A DNA stretch of 38,573 bases from Colwellia sp. (GTDB lineage: Bacteria; Pseudomonadota; Gammaproteobacteria; Enterobacterales; Alteromonadaceae), in the NCBI GenBank assembly GCA_022969215.1, contig JALJPA010000016.1:1-38573 (forward strand), read 5' to 3'. Of the stretch, positions 7,491 to 13,297 are shown one piece after another. The number at the start of each line of letters is the position of its first letter. Within the stretch, counting starts at the first letter, position 1. Made by a program: the position numbers and the translations under genes. The notes beneath the pieces are model-generated. The model worked only from the letters and a program-made list of their open reading frames with translations, was not told the origin of the DNA and ran no database searches.

Positions 7491-7770
7491 TCATTAACCC
7501 CTTGCTAACAAATTTACCTTGAGTTTCTTCAAGCGCTCTAAACTTTTCCGCTTCAAGTTCTAGCTTTGAAAATTCGCTTTTCTTATGTCCATCAATTTGA
7601 GCATGACAATCAGCACAAGCATAAATAGCAAAGTAATCAGCGCATTTAATAGCCCAACCTCTGTTTCTTCCTATATGGCATAATACAACCGTTTCATTGC
7701 TTGAACAGTTACCGAGTCGAAGTGAACAATCTTCATCCCTTGCTGATGATTTAAACGTTAATTTAGCCAT
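7483..7770 (-). CDS. YbcO/DUF1364-family HNH-like nuclease
   Basis: 95 residues with the family signature: ARDEDCSLRLGNC near the start (Cys15, Cys22), VVLCHI (His32), a KCADYFAIYACADCHAQIDG block (about 42-61; Cys52, Cys55 and His56 as zinc/catalytic ligands), then a helical tail. YbcO-type proteins are small zinc HNH-like DNases in lambdoid phage nin regions. It overlaps the next gene (VRR-NUC-like) by 8 bp, and its ATG shares a base with the preceding stop, so the two nucleases are translated together. Confidence 0.8.
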   Translation of the reverse strand: MAKLTFKSSARDEDCSLRLGNCSSNETVVLCHIGRNRGWAIKCADYFAIYACADCHAQIDGHKKSEFSKLELEAEKFRALEETQGKFVSKGLMNV

Positions 7771-8081
7771 TAAAATTTAGGCTCCTGATGTGTAACTTTT
7801 ACTTTAGCCTTTTTAATAGTTCCCTTTTTGGGAAGTAATTCTTCGGGCAAGTAATCGCCAAACTCCCATATCATATTTGTTAATGCTGATTTTTGTTTGA
7901 TGATTGAAGGATTAGTTGAAGCTGTAAATAAAATATTCCATGTTGTGCCTATTGTAAGGCTATGATTAACATTACTGATTTTATGCCAATCTTTTACATT
8001 GTTCTTTGCATTGGCAAACATTACTTGAAGTTGATCAAAAGTAATTACTTCAGCTATTTTTTTCGCGTTTGATTTATTCAT
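7770..8081 (-). CDS. 103-residue hypothetical protein
   Basis: I choose the ATG at 8081 (MNKSNAKKIAEVIT). It has AGGAA ten bases upstream and shares one base with the preceding stop, while an upstream start would overlap the preceding gene by 24 bp. The body is mixed alpha/beta (FDQLQVMFANAKNNVKDW), and a lysine-rich C-terminus (KKGTIKKAKVKVTH) suggests nucleic acid contact. No family recognised. It is placed in a nin-like cluster of small recombination and nuclease genes. Confidence 0.6.
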   Translation of the reverse strand: MNKSNAKKIAEVITFDQLQVMFANAKNNVKDWHKISNVNHSLTIGTTWNILFTASTNPSIIKQKSALTNMIWEFGDYLPEELLPKKGTIKKAKVKVTHQEPKF

Positions 8082-8257
8082 TATTTTAACTTTCCTAATA
8101 ACCACATTATAAAACTAAAAGTAAAAACAGGTATTTTATATCCACAATTAAAGCAAAGGTTTTTTCCTCTGCGTTGTGGGTATTTAAAATCACCTGAATA
8201 AATGGGTTTTTTGCAAGATTTACACTTGCAATCTTTTTTTGATTTTACTAATCGCAT
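8081..8257 (-). CDS. 58-residue zinc-ribbon protein with hydrophobic tail
   Basis: Start taken at 8257 (MRLVKSKKD), since a GAGG element lies 12 bases upstream and it begins just after the previous stop. The sequence holds CKCKSC and, about 20 residues later, CFNC, so four cysteines can bind zinc. The last 20 residues (VFTFSFIMWLLGKLK) are hydrophobic and may anchor it to the membrane. Function unknown. Confidence 0.6.
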   Translation of the reverse strand: MRLVKSKKDCKCKSCKKPIYSGDFKYPQRRGKNLCFNCGYKIPVFTFSFIMWLLGKLK

Positions 8258-8259
8258 AA

Positions 8260-8694
8260 TTAAAAAAACCTCATTAAGTCGTTCCACTGTTCAACGCTTG
8301 CACCATGGAAAACATTTTTACAAGCTGCCGTTACTAATTTCTGATAACAATCACGCCTTTCTTCTTCAGTCATTTTTGCATAACTTATTGAAGTTGGTTT
8401 TAATTCAAAGCGTATATTATCAGGAAGAAATACTTGCTTTACATAACCAGCAGACATTAATAATTTATCTTTGGTTAATTGTATTTGATCTTTGTTTACG
8501 TTTTCATCACCGTAATAATGCTTTGCACAATATTTAAAAAACACATGAATTTTCTGAAGCAAAGGGTAATTATGATCAAGCGTAATATCAGCTTTATAAT
8601 GATCACCGATTTTAAGCTTTTTCATTTGTTCAAGATCTTCTTCAGAAGCAGGCCAAAATTTGTTGTTAGCCGTTCTGATTAGATTAATTTTCAT
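8260..8694 (-). CDS. DUF1367-family phage protein
   Basis: 144 residues from the ATG at 8694; a TTG seven bases further up is less likely. The pattern fits DUF1367, found in the nin regions of lambdoid phages: N-terminal INLIRTANNKFWPAS, a basic helix (LLQKIHVFFKYCAKHYYG), and the block ELKPTSISYAKMTEEERRDCY in the C-terminal third, followed by a helix ending DLMRFF. The molecular role of DUF1367 is not established. It overlaps the HTH gene upstream by 11 bp and lies in the same leftward unit as the nucleases. Confidence 0.7.
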   Translation of the reverse strand: MKINLIRTANNKFWPASEEDLEQMKKLKIGDHYKADITLDHNYPLLQKIHVFFKYCAKHYYGDENVNKDQIQLTKDKLLMSAGYVKQVFLPDNIRFELKPTSISYAKMTEEERRDCYQKLVTAACKNVFHGASVEQWNDLMRFF

Positions 8695-8956
8695 TAGCAA
8701 CAATCAACCTTGAATTAGGTGTTTTGCTAATATCTTTAACTTTGTTTAGGTCCATAAGATAAATAATATCTAGTCGGATAGTTGCTAAAGTCACCCTTGC
8801 TTTTTCAGCTAAGAAGCCAATGGTTCTTTCTCCTGTTTTTGCTAAATCAATGATTAAATTGTGTCTATCTTCAATTGATAATTTATCGATTAAACCTGAA
8901 GATGGTCTATGTATTTTTCCACTGTAAATACTTTGAATTGAATTTATATTTAACAT
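8684..8956 (-). CDS. Small winged-helix-like DNA-binding protein
   Basis: 90 residues. Residues 35-75 (LAKTGERTIGFLAEKARVTL, then a second helix IRLDIIYLMDLNKV) have the spacing of a winged helix-turn-helix, with a short final strand pair (DISKTPNSRLIVAN). This is like the small phage regulators that help loading or transcription. The assignment is by pattern only. Located between the small zinc protein downstream of deformylase and the DUF1367 gene. Confidence 0.6.
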   Translation of the reverse strand: MLNINSIQSIYSGKIHRPSSGLIDKLSIEDRHNLIIDLAKTGERTIGFLAEKARVTLATIRLDIIYLMDLNKVKDISKTPNSRLIVANEN

Positions 8957-8958
8957 GA

Positions 8959-9105
8959 TTATTTACCTTTATTTTTATTGGCGTCTTTAGCTTTATCATT
9001 ACGCCAAACTTTGTTTTTACACGTGTTGTTAAAAAACATTCTTCGCTTGGTGCCATAGAATTTTTTACCACAACCACAAACGCATTCTTTTTCAGTTATT
9101 GCCAT
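8959..9105 (-). CDS. 48-residue cysteine-rich (zinc) protein
   Basis: This short gene fills the space between deformylase and the HTH gene. Its ATG shares one base with the deformylase stop (TAATG). It encodes ECVCGCGKKFYGTKRRMFF followed by NNTCKNKVWRN and a lysine-rich end. Four cysteines in a CxCxC...C layout, with an Arg-Arg and a Trp-Arg, match small 'cut/paste' zinc-finger peptides common in phages. Probably binds nucleic acid; exact function unknown. Confidence 0.65.
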   Translation of the reverse strand: MAITEKECVCGCGKKFYGTKRRMFFNNTCKNKVWRNDKAKDANKNKGK

Positions 9106-9515
9106 TAAATTGTAATCCCATTCAAATGATCTATTTCATGCTGAACACAAAAGGCAGTTAAAGCCTTGCATTTTCTGCTAATAGGCTTCCAATTCTCATC
9201 AAACCCAATTACCACGACTTGGTTATCTCTCTTTACTTTTACTTGCTTACCTGGATATGACAAACAACCCTCAACAGAGTTTTTAATTTTACCTGAACGT
9301 TTTGTTATTACAGGGTTAATAACTACCCCCATAAAGCCATTGCAGTTTATTAGTATAATCCGTTGCAAGCAACCTATCTGGTTGGCGGCAAGTCCTATTC
9401 CTGTGGTTTTTGATAACTCTAAACGCATTTCAGCAACAACATCTGAAACATCAGTATTTAGCGGCACATTATCTGCGATTTGCTTTAGTGTTGGAAAACC
9501 CTTTTGTACAATCAT
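9105..9515 (-). CDS. def: Peptide deformylase (viral type)
   Basis: The enzyme removes the formyl group from the N-terminal methionine of nascent proteins, using a metal ion. All three family motifs are present: GIGLAANQIG (39-48), EGCLSYPG (82-89, Cys84 a metal ligand) and HEIDHLNG (126-133, His126 and His130 as ligands, Glu127 catalytic). At 136 residues it ends almost directly after the third motif. It therefore lacks the C-terminal helix of bacterial enzymes, as known for phage deformylases. First gene of its leftward unit, with GGAG upstream and a promoter/operator at 9545-9572. Likely helps the ribosome cope with high phage protein output. Confidence 0.95.
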   Translation of the reverse strand: MIVQKGFPTLKQIADNVPLNTDVSDVVAEMRLELSKTTGIGLAANQIGCLQRIILINCNGFMGVVINPVITKRSGKIKNSVEGCLSYPGKQVKVKRDNQVVVIGFDENWKPISRKCKALTAFCVQHEIDHLNGITI

Positions 9516-9544
9516 TTATTATCTCCATCTAATTAATTAACTAA

Positions 9545-9572
9545 AGTATGACTCAATACAGTCACAAGTCAA
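9545..9572 (-). promoter_or_regulatory. Leftward promoter of the deformylase unit
   Basis: Reading leftward, TTGACT (9567-9572, five of six matches), a 16-bp spacer and CATACT (9545-9550) lie about 30 bp before the def start. A 5-bp inverted repeat fills the spacer. Confidence 0.55.
9549..9564. promoter_or_regulatory. Palindromic operator inside the def promoter
   Basis: TGACT-N6-AGTCA is a perfect inverted repeat placed between the -35 and -10 elements, where a bound dimer would block RNA polymerase. Which protein binds is unknown. Confidence 0.45.
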
Positions 9573-9637
9573 GGTCATTTCAGATTATTTTTTAAACGTG
9601 TTACTATTTGTTTACACCCATTACAAAGGCGCAATAA

Positions 9638-9934
9638 ATGAAAGCTATATTACTGATTGTATTAATTACTTTTTTATCCGGCTGTTCAATGTTCGTTCCA
9701 CCTTCAGGAACTCACTACACTGTAAAATACGGGGAAATAGAAGTAGAGGTTGATGATTATACGGATAGAAACGGCGTTCAGTTTGAATACACTAATGGAG
9801 ATACTAAGGTTGTATTAAAGAAAAAAGAAGTCGATACAGCAACGCCAGCTGCAGCAATAAGCCAAAAACAGGCAGAGAATAATTCAAAATTACTTGATGC
9901 TGTTGCAGCGATAATTCCAAGACCAGGCGTTTAA
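9638..9934 (+). CDS. Phage-encoded lipoprotein
   Basis: 98 residues. A lipoprotein signal peptide (MKAILLIVLITFLSGCSM) carries a lipobox LSGC with Cys16 as the lipidated residue. The mature part has charged beta strands (YGEIEVEVDDYTDRNGVQFEY) and ends IIPRPGV. It starts a rightward unit of its own and is two bases from the alpha/beta hydrolase. Possible roles: an outer-membrane surface-exclusion or conversion protein, or an outer spanin partner. It is larger than usual o-spanins and not proline-rich, so I favour an exclusion/conversion role with low certainty. Confidence 0.75.
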   Translation: MKAILLIVLITFLSGCSMFVPPSGTHYTVKYGEIEVEVDDYTDRNGVQFEYTNGDTKVVLKKKEVDTATPAAAISQKQAENNSKLLDAVAAIIPRPGV

Positions 9935-9935
9935 T

Positions 9936-10502
9936 ATGAATATATTGATACATGGTTTTAATGAAAAGCATCCTGAAGAATCGGTTGGCAAGTTAACGGA
10001 TCATTTAACCGATACATTTTTATTCAATTATGGATGGCGTTTTTTTAGCGTTTTATGGCACAACAAAAGAGATGCTAAGAAGCTTAAACTTCTATTAGAT
10101 AAAAACCCTGATAGTAATGTTTATGGTCATTCTAATGGTAATGCAATAACCGTTGAAGCTGCAAGGCAAGGTGCAAAGATAAAAACGCTAATTGTCATTA
10201 ATGGGGCGCTTAAATGTAAAACAAAGTTTCCCAAAACAATAGATAGAATAATTGTTATTTATACCAAGCACGATAAGGCAACTAGGGCTGCTAGGTTTTT
10301 TGATAAAGTGCCGTTTATTCAACTATTGATACCGAACGCATGGGGCGCAATGGGTGCGAAAGGTTATACAGGTAATGATGAACGCGTTAAAAATTGGGAC
10401 TTGTCAATCGGTCTTAAAGGTCACAGTGATTTTTTTGATAAGGATAATTTAGATTGGTACATGCCCGAATTGAAAAAGTGGGTTGACAATGAAAACAAGT
10501 AA
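9936..10502 (+). CDS. Alpha/beta hydrolase (putative lipase/esterase)
   Basis: 188 residues with a compact alpha/beta hydrolase layout. An oxyanion-hole HGFN follows strand 1 (6-9). The nucleophile elbow is GHSNG (64-68, Ser66), the candidate acid is Asp113 in IYTKHDK, and the catalytic His163 is in KGHSDFF. No signal peptide, so it acts in the cytoplasm unless released by lysis. It is co-transcribed with the lipoprotein. Roles to consider: membrane or lipid hydrolysis at lysis, or cleavage of a small ester. The substrate cannot be told from sequence. Confidence 0.75.
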   Translation: MNILIHGFNEKHPEESVGKLTDHLTDTFLFNYGWRFFSVLWHNKRDAKKLKLLLDKNPDSNVYGHSNGNAITVEAARQGAKIKTLIVINGALKCKTKFPKTIDRIIVIYTKHDKATRAARFFDKVPFIQLLIPNAWGAMGAKGYTGNDERVKNWDLSIGLKGHSDFFDKDNLDWYMPELKKWVDNENK

Positions 10503-10525
10503 TTGTCTTTTTAATATGAGGAATA

Positions 10526-10597
10526 ATGACAGAAAGAAAAGCGGCAACCAGAAACGGGGATTTGCCGCCACCTTTGACAAAAGAACCGCCAGAGTAA
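10526..10597 (+). CDS. 23-residue proline-rich microprotein
   Basis: ATG after a good GAGG ribosome site at 10518-10521. The peptide begins MTERKAATRNGD and ends PPPLTKEPPE, recalling the acidic PPP peptide at 7091-7165. It is the last frame of the rightward cassette. The same DNA folds into a 7-bp stem (10541-10547 with 10562-10568), so this stretch may be a structured RNA as well as, or instead of, a gene. Confidence 0.45.
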   Translation: MTERKAATRNGDLPPPLTKEPPE

Positions 10598-10635
10598 ACT
10601 TAGGCGGTTAAATTCAAACGCCACTTAATTGTGGC
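10584..10635. terminator. Two stacked hairpins, bidirectional terminator
   Basis: AACCGCC/GGCGGTT (10584-10590 with 10603-10609) spans the stop of the microprotein. It is followed by GCCAC/GTGGC (10620-10624 with 10631-10635), with TTTCTTGTTT on its right and an A-rich left flank. It lies between convergent units, so it could stop both directions. Confidence 0.55.
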
Positions 10636-10644
10636 TTTCTTGTT

Positions 10645-11034
10645 TCAGTAAGTCCAAGTTCTAACGCGCATATCATCTAAATCAAGAACACGCCAAGCAC
10701 AATGAACAAAGCCATTACCATAAGCAACTGCTGTTGCTCCATATCTACCAGCTAACACCATTATTTCATTTCGTTCTTCAATCGTTTCATATTCAATATC
10801 AACAACGATACAATTTTGATGATCAGCAGGTTTTATTCTATGCAATTCATCAGGGTGATATGGACAGCGACCAGCAGAGGTAATTGTAAACGGTCTATTA
10901 GCATCATTACGCATTAATTGAACCTGACATAACACCCATTGTTTAACGCTTCGTTTATCGCATTTAGGATGGCCACAAGTGCAAATTAACTTGGGATCTG
11001 TTTTAACATTAAAGTTTTTAGTTTCTGCTGGCAT
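10645..11034 (-). CDS. M15-family peptidase (candidate endolysin)
   Basis: A zinc D-Ala-D-Ala carboxypeptidase/endopeptidase-like protein of the Peptidase_M15_3 type. In the 129-residue form these are visible: ICTCGHPKCD near the start (an extra Cys cluster), ITSAGRCPYHPDELHR, KPADHQNCIVVDI with zinc ligands His72 and Asp79, and NGFVHCAW with His111. I choose the ATG at 11034, preceded by AAGGG; an in-frame ATG at 11076 has no ribosome site. The HxxxxxxD...H triad suggests cleavage of peptidoglycan cross-links. It is the only recognisable wall-cutting enzyme here, so it is the best endolysin candidate, although it is encoded with early genes. Confidence 0.8.
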   Translation of the reverse strand: MPAETKNFNVKTDPKLICTCGHPKCDKRSVKQWVLCQVQLMRNDANRPFTITSAGRCPYHPDELHRIKPADHQNCIVVDIEYETIEERNEIMVLAGRYGATAVAYGNGFVHCAWRVLDLDDMRVRTWTY

Positions 11035-11065
11035 TATTAAAGCCCTTATATTGGTTTCGATAATT

Positions 11066-11263
11066 TTAAATTTCATTAACGTGTATGATCAAAGATGGTA
11101 AATTTCTATATTGATCAAAGTTTTTTTGTTCATCTTGCTTTAAAAGTATCATTGCGGCGCCTAAAGCTTTAACCCCATTAGAAGTATTAAATATATATCT
11201 TCTTGGTTTTATGCTCACACATTTAGGGTTTTTGGCTACAAAGGTTATTTGTGTAATCTTCAT
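11066..11263 (-). CDS. 65-residue hypothetical protein
   Basis: This small basic protein (MKITQITFVAKNPKCVSIKP...) is predicted beta then alpha. No recognised motif. It lies between the M15 peptidase and another unknown gene, with an 11-bp gap upstream. Confidence 0.5.
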   Translation of the reverse strand: MKITQITFVAKNPKCVSIKPRRYIFNTSNGVKALGAAMILLKQDEQKNFDQYRNLPSLIIHVNEI

Positions 11264-11273
11264 TTTAACCCCG

Positions 11274-11567
11274 TTATTTTTCAGATAATTGACCAGAAGC
11301 TAACAGCTCCATTGCTTCAACTGTTTTAAATTTAGCTGACATAATTTTTTCTTGTGCTGCAATTGATGCTTCAACCGCATTATAAAAAACATCTTCATCA
11401 ATACATACTGCATAACAATCATTGTAACCATTAACAGAAAAGCCCATTTTTAAATTGTGTGGGTTTCTTTTTTTATTGGCTTCATAAGTTGAATGCAATT
11501 TATTTAACTGTTCAATATTTGCTTTTGCTTCTGCAACTTCTCTTATTAATATTTGTAAATCTGACAT
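11274..11567 (-). CDS. 97-residue hypothetical helical protein
   Basis: A helical N-terminus (IREVAEAKANIEQLNKLHSTY, split over residues 8-28) is followed by a short beta segment (MGFSVNGYNDCYAVCI) and a second helix (AVEASIAAQEKIMSAKF). No family recognised. A terminator-like hairpin lies upstream at 11609-11624, so this gene and those after it may be expressed at a lower level or from another promoter. Confidence 0.55.
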   Translation of the reverse strand: MSDLQILIREVAEAKANIEQLNKLHSTYEANKKRNPHNLKMGFSVNGYNDCYAVCIDEDVFYNAVEASIAAQEKIMSAKFKTVEAMELLASGQLSEK

Positions 11568-11717
11568 TTTTAATTACCTTCTAGTTGTTTAAATAGTTTC
11601 ACCCAAAAACCCCAATTAAGGGGTATCAGGGGTTTATCAAGCTTCAACGCCTAAGCTCCACTTATAAACATTACCCTCCACACTAGGTTTCAACGGGCAC
11701 TTTTTAGGTTGGATTAT
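11568..11717. other. Intergenic spacer between 11567 and 11718
   Basis: About 150 bp without a convincing gene. It holds the hairpin at 11609-11624 and otherwise AT-rich sequence with stop codons in all frames I checked by eye. Confidence 0.5.
11609..11624 (-). terminator. Leftward intrinsic terminator after the clamp/FtsK-gamma gene
   Basis: Read leftward: ACCCC, loop TTAATT, GGGGT, then TTTTGGG. The stem is short (5 bp) but GC-only apart from the closing pair, and a T-run follows at once, so partial termination is plausible. Confidence 0.5.
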
Positions 11718-12626
11718 TTACTTATCAACTAAGACTTCTCTTGCTCCATTGTGACCAGGAGCAGAAACAACACCTTTAATTTCCATTTGTTCAACAATTC
11801 TTGCTGACCTGTTGTAACCTATGCGAAATTTACGCTGTACACTAGATATTGAAACCCTTCCTGATTCTTTAATAAAAGTAACCGCTTCATCATACAAAGG
11901 ATCTAAATCAGGGTTTTCATCTTTTAATTCTGAACGTCTATCAATTTCGCTTTCTATATCTTGATCACCACCACCAAAAGAAGCAAATTCAGGAAGTTCA
12001 ACAGGTTCAATTTCGCCTTTTGATGGCATAATTAAAGCAACAATTTCTTTTTCATAACCACCAACAGCAACAATATATTTATCAACACCACAAAACATAA
12101 GGTTAACAGCTGGAATATTTGAGCTTAAACATATACTAGCCAAGTCTTTTATGTACAGAGGATTAACACAAATCGTTGATACAGGCTCATAGCTTATACC
12201 TTGAAAAATCCTTTTTGTATTTGGGTAAATACCATCAACATTAGAAATATATTCAACATGATAAATGCGATCGGTTTCTTCTGGCTCTTCTTCTTTAAAC
12301 CAATCAACAACATGTTCTTCAGCATAAAGAATATAAGCTTTATCATCAATTATTTGTATTTCAGTTAAAGGCCGTTTATCTCTTGTTTTTGATTTTTTAG
12401 ATGCTGTTAAAAGTTCTTTTGTTATTGGCAATATATACTGATCATCAGTAAAACCGTATTCATCATAAATAGAAACTAATCTATGACCATCAGTAGCGGT
12501 TAATATAACGCCTCTTTTATCCGGGTGTGACTTTATATGAAAACCGTTAAGATAATAACGAACATCATCTTTAGCCGCAAAAGCCGCCAACACTTGAAGG
12601 TAAGCTTTGTTGAATTTTACTTTCAT
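11718..12626 (-). CDS. Sliding-clamp-like protein fused to an FtsK-gamma winged helix
   Basis: 302 residues. Residues 1-203 resemble part of a DnaN-type sliding clamp: [40 protein letters not shown] (the clamp ATDGHRL signature), and near 156-202 a strand-helix block ending VALIMPSKG that parallels the VVMPM end of a clamp. A charged linker (206-240) follows. Residues 241-302 are an almost standard FtsK gamma domain ([46 protein letters not shown]), which in FtsK reads KOPS sequences. It is much shorter than a three-domain clamp. It sits between the dead exonuclease gene and the M15 gene, downstream of the Exo/annealing pair. Inferred role: loading or orienting phage or host replication proteins on DNA at sequence signposts. 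Confidence 0.8.
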   Translation of the reverse strand: MKVKFNKAYLQVLAAFAAKDDVRYYLNGFHIKSHPDKRGVILTATDGHRLVSIYDEYGFTDDQYILPITKELLTASKKSKTRDKRPLTEIQIIDDKAYILYAEEHVVDWFKEEEPEETDRIYHVEYISNVDGIYPNTKRIFQGISYEPVSTICVNPLYIKDLASICLSSNIPAVNLMFCGVDKYIVAVGGYEKEIVALIMPSKGEIEPVELPEFASFGGGDQDIESEIDRRSELKDENPDLDPLYDEAVTFIKESGRVSISSVQRKFRIGYNRSARIVEQMEIKGVVSAPGHNGAREVLVDK

Positions 12627-12652
12627 TTTTATTTATCCTGGTGGTTGAATGT

Positions 12653-12679
12653 GAACTGTTCGGAATTACCGAACAGTTC
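12653..12679. repeat. 11-bp perfect inverted repeat upstream of the clamp/FtsK-gamma gene
   Basis: GAACTGTTCGG, five bases AATTA, CCGAACAGTTC. Each arm itself contains a short palindrome (GAACTGTTC at 12653-12661 and GAACAGTTC at 12671-12679), 18 bp apart. No T-run follows in either direction, so an operator or RNA leader hairpin is more likely than a terminator. It starts 27 bp before the clamp/FtsK-gamma start. Confidence 0.7.
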
Positions 12680-12686
12680 GATTAAA

Positions 12687-13247
12687 TTATTTACTGTTTA
12701 TAGCAAAAAATACTTTTGCTGAAGAGGCTGCGTTTACCAATGAATCAGAATTATCTTCTGCTTGCTGATTTGTATAATGTGCAAAAGCATCAGATAAAAT
12801 AAGTGATTTATTACCAGTATCATCTTTAGCCATTTTCATTGCACAAAAATGATTTTCTTTATTATCATTCCATGCTTCTTGATGTACATCAGTGCTAAAT
12901 CGTTTTAAGGCAATGCGGATTATCCGACTATTAAACTGCTTGTTTGATGAAACAACAGTGCTAGCTTCACGGACCATATTCAAGAAAACCTCAATAGCTA
13001 CACTTTCAGCAATACCTTCTTTTTCAGCACGTTCAACAGTTATACCATGAACATCAATTGTTTCTTGTGGAATAGTCCAGCCATCAGGACGAATTAAAAC
13101 GTCCATGTCACCAATTATTTCTTGTGTTTCAGCATTACAAAGAACAGCGGCTAACCTTACAATGTGCGGTTGGCCTTCATTGTTTGATCTTTCTCTCCAA
13201 AGTGGCAAGCCGTTTGTTTCAGTTTTAAAGCTAAGTAAAGTTTTCAT
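12687..13247 (-). CDS. DnaQ-like (DEDDh fold) protein with lost catalytic residues
   Basis: 186 residues aligned by eye to phage/bacterial DnaQ-type 3'-5' exonucleases: an ExoI-like TETNGLPLW (9-17), QPHIVRLAAVL, DVLIRPDGWTIP, DVHGITVERAEKEGI, the FNSRIIRIALKRF block (105-117) and a C-terminal NSDSLVNAA. The catalytic set is broken. The first Asp is Lys8 (FKTET where FDTET is usual) while Glu10 remains; the second Asp is Asn106 (FN for FD). The His is Ser167 and the last Asp is Asn172. The reading frame, start and fold signature are intact, so it is a pseudoenzyme rather than a decayed gene. Possible jobs: a non-catalytic subunit of a polymerase- or clamp-binding complex with the neighbour. 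Confidence 0.8.
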   Translation of the reverse strand: MKTLLSFKTETNGLPLWRERSNNEGQPHIVRLAAVLCNAETQEIIGDMDVLIRPDGWTIPQETIDVHGITVERAEKEGIAESVAIEVFLNMVREASTVVSSNKQFNSRIIRIALKRFSTDVHQEAWNDNKENHFCAMKMAKDDTGNKSLILSDAFAHYTNQQAEDNSDSLVNAASSAKVFFAINSK

Positions 13248-13297
13248 ATTTATCTTCCATCCGTTTTAGTAGCGGCGGCTATTAACCGCCTGTTAGT

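Noticed and set aside
11718-12626. KOPS sites (GGGNAGGG) inside the phage as targets of the FtsK-gamma domain
   Set aside because: Reading by eye I saw no exact copy on either strand; the nearest (GGAGGGAG near 19785) does not fit. A computed scan is needed.
12653-12679. LexA/SOS box reading of the GAACwGTTC palindromes
   Set aside because: Neither the E. coli (CTG-N10-CAG) nor the Bacillus (GAAC-N4-GTTC) spacing fits; kept only as an unassigned operator candidate.
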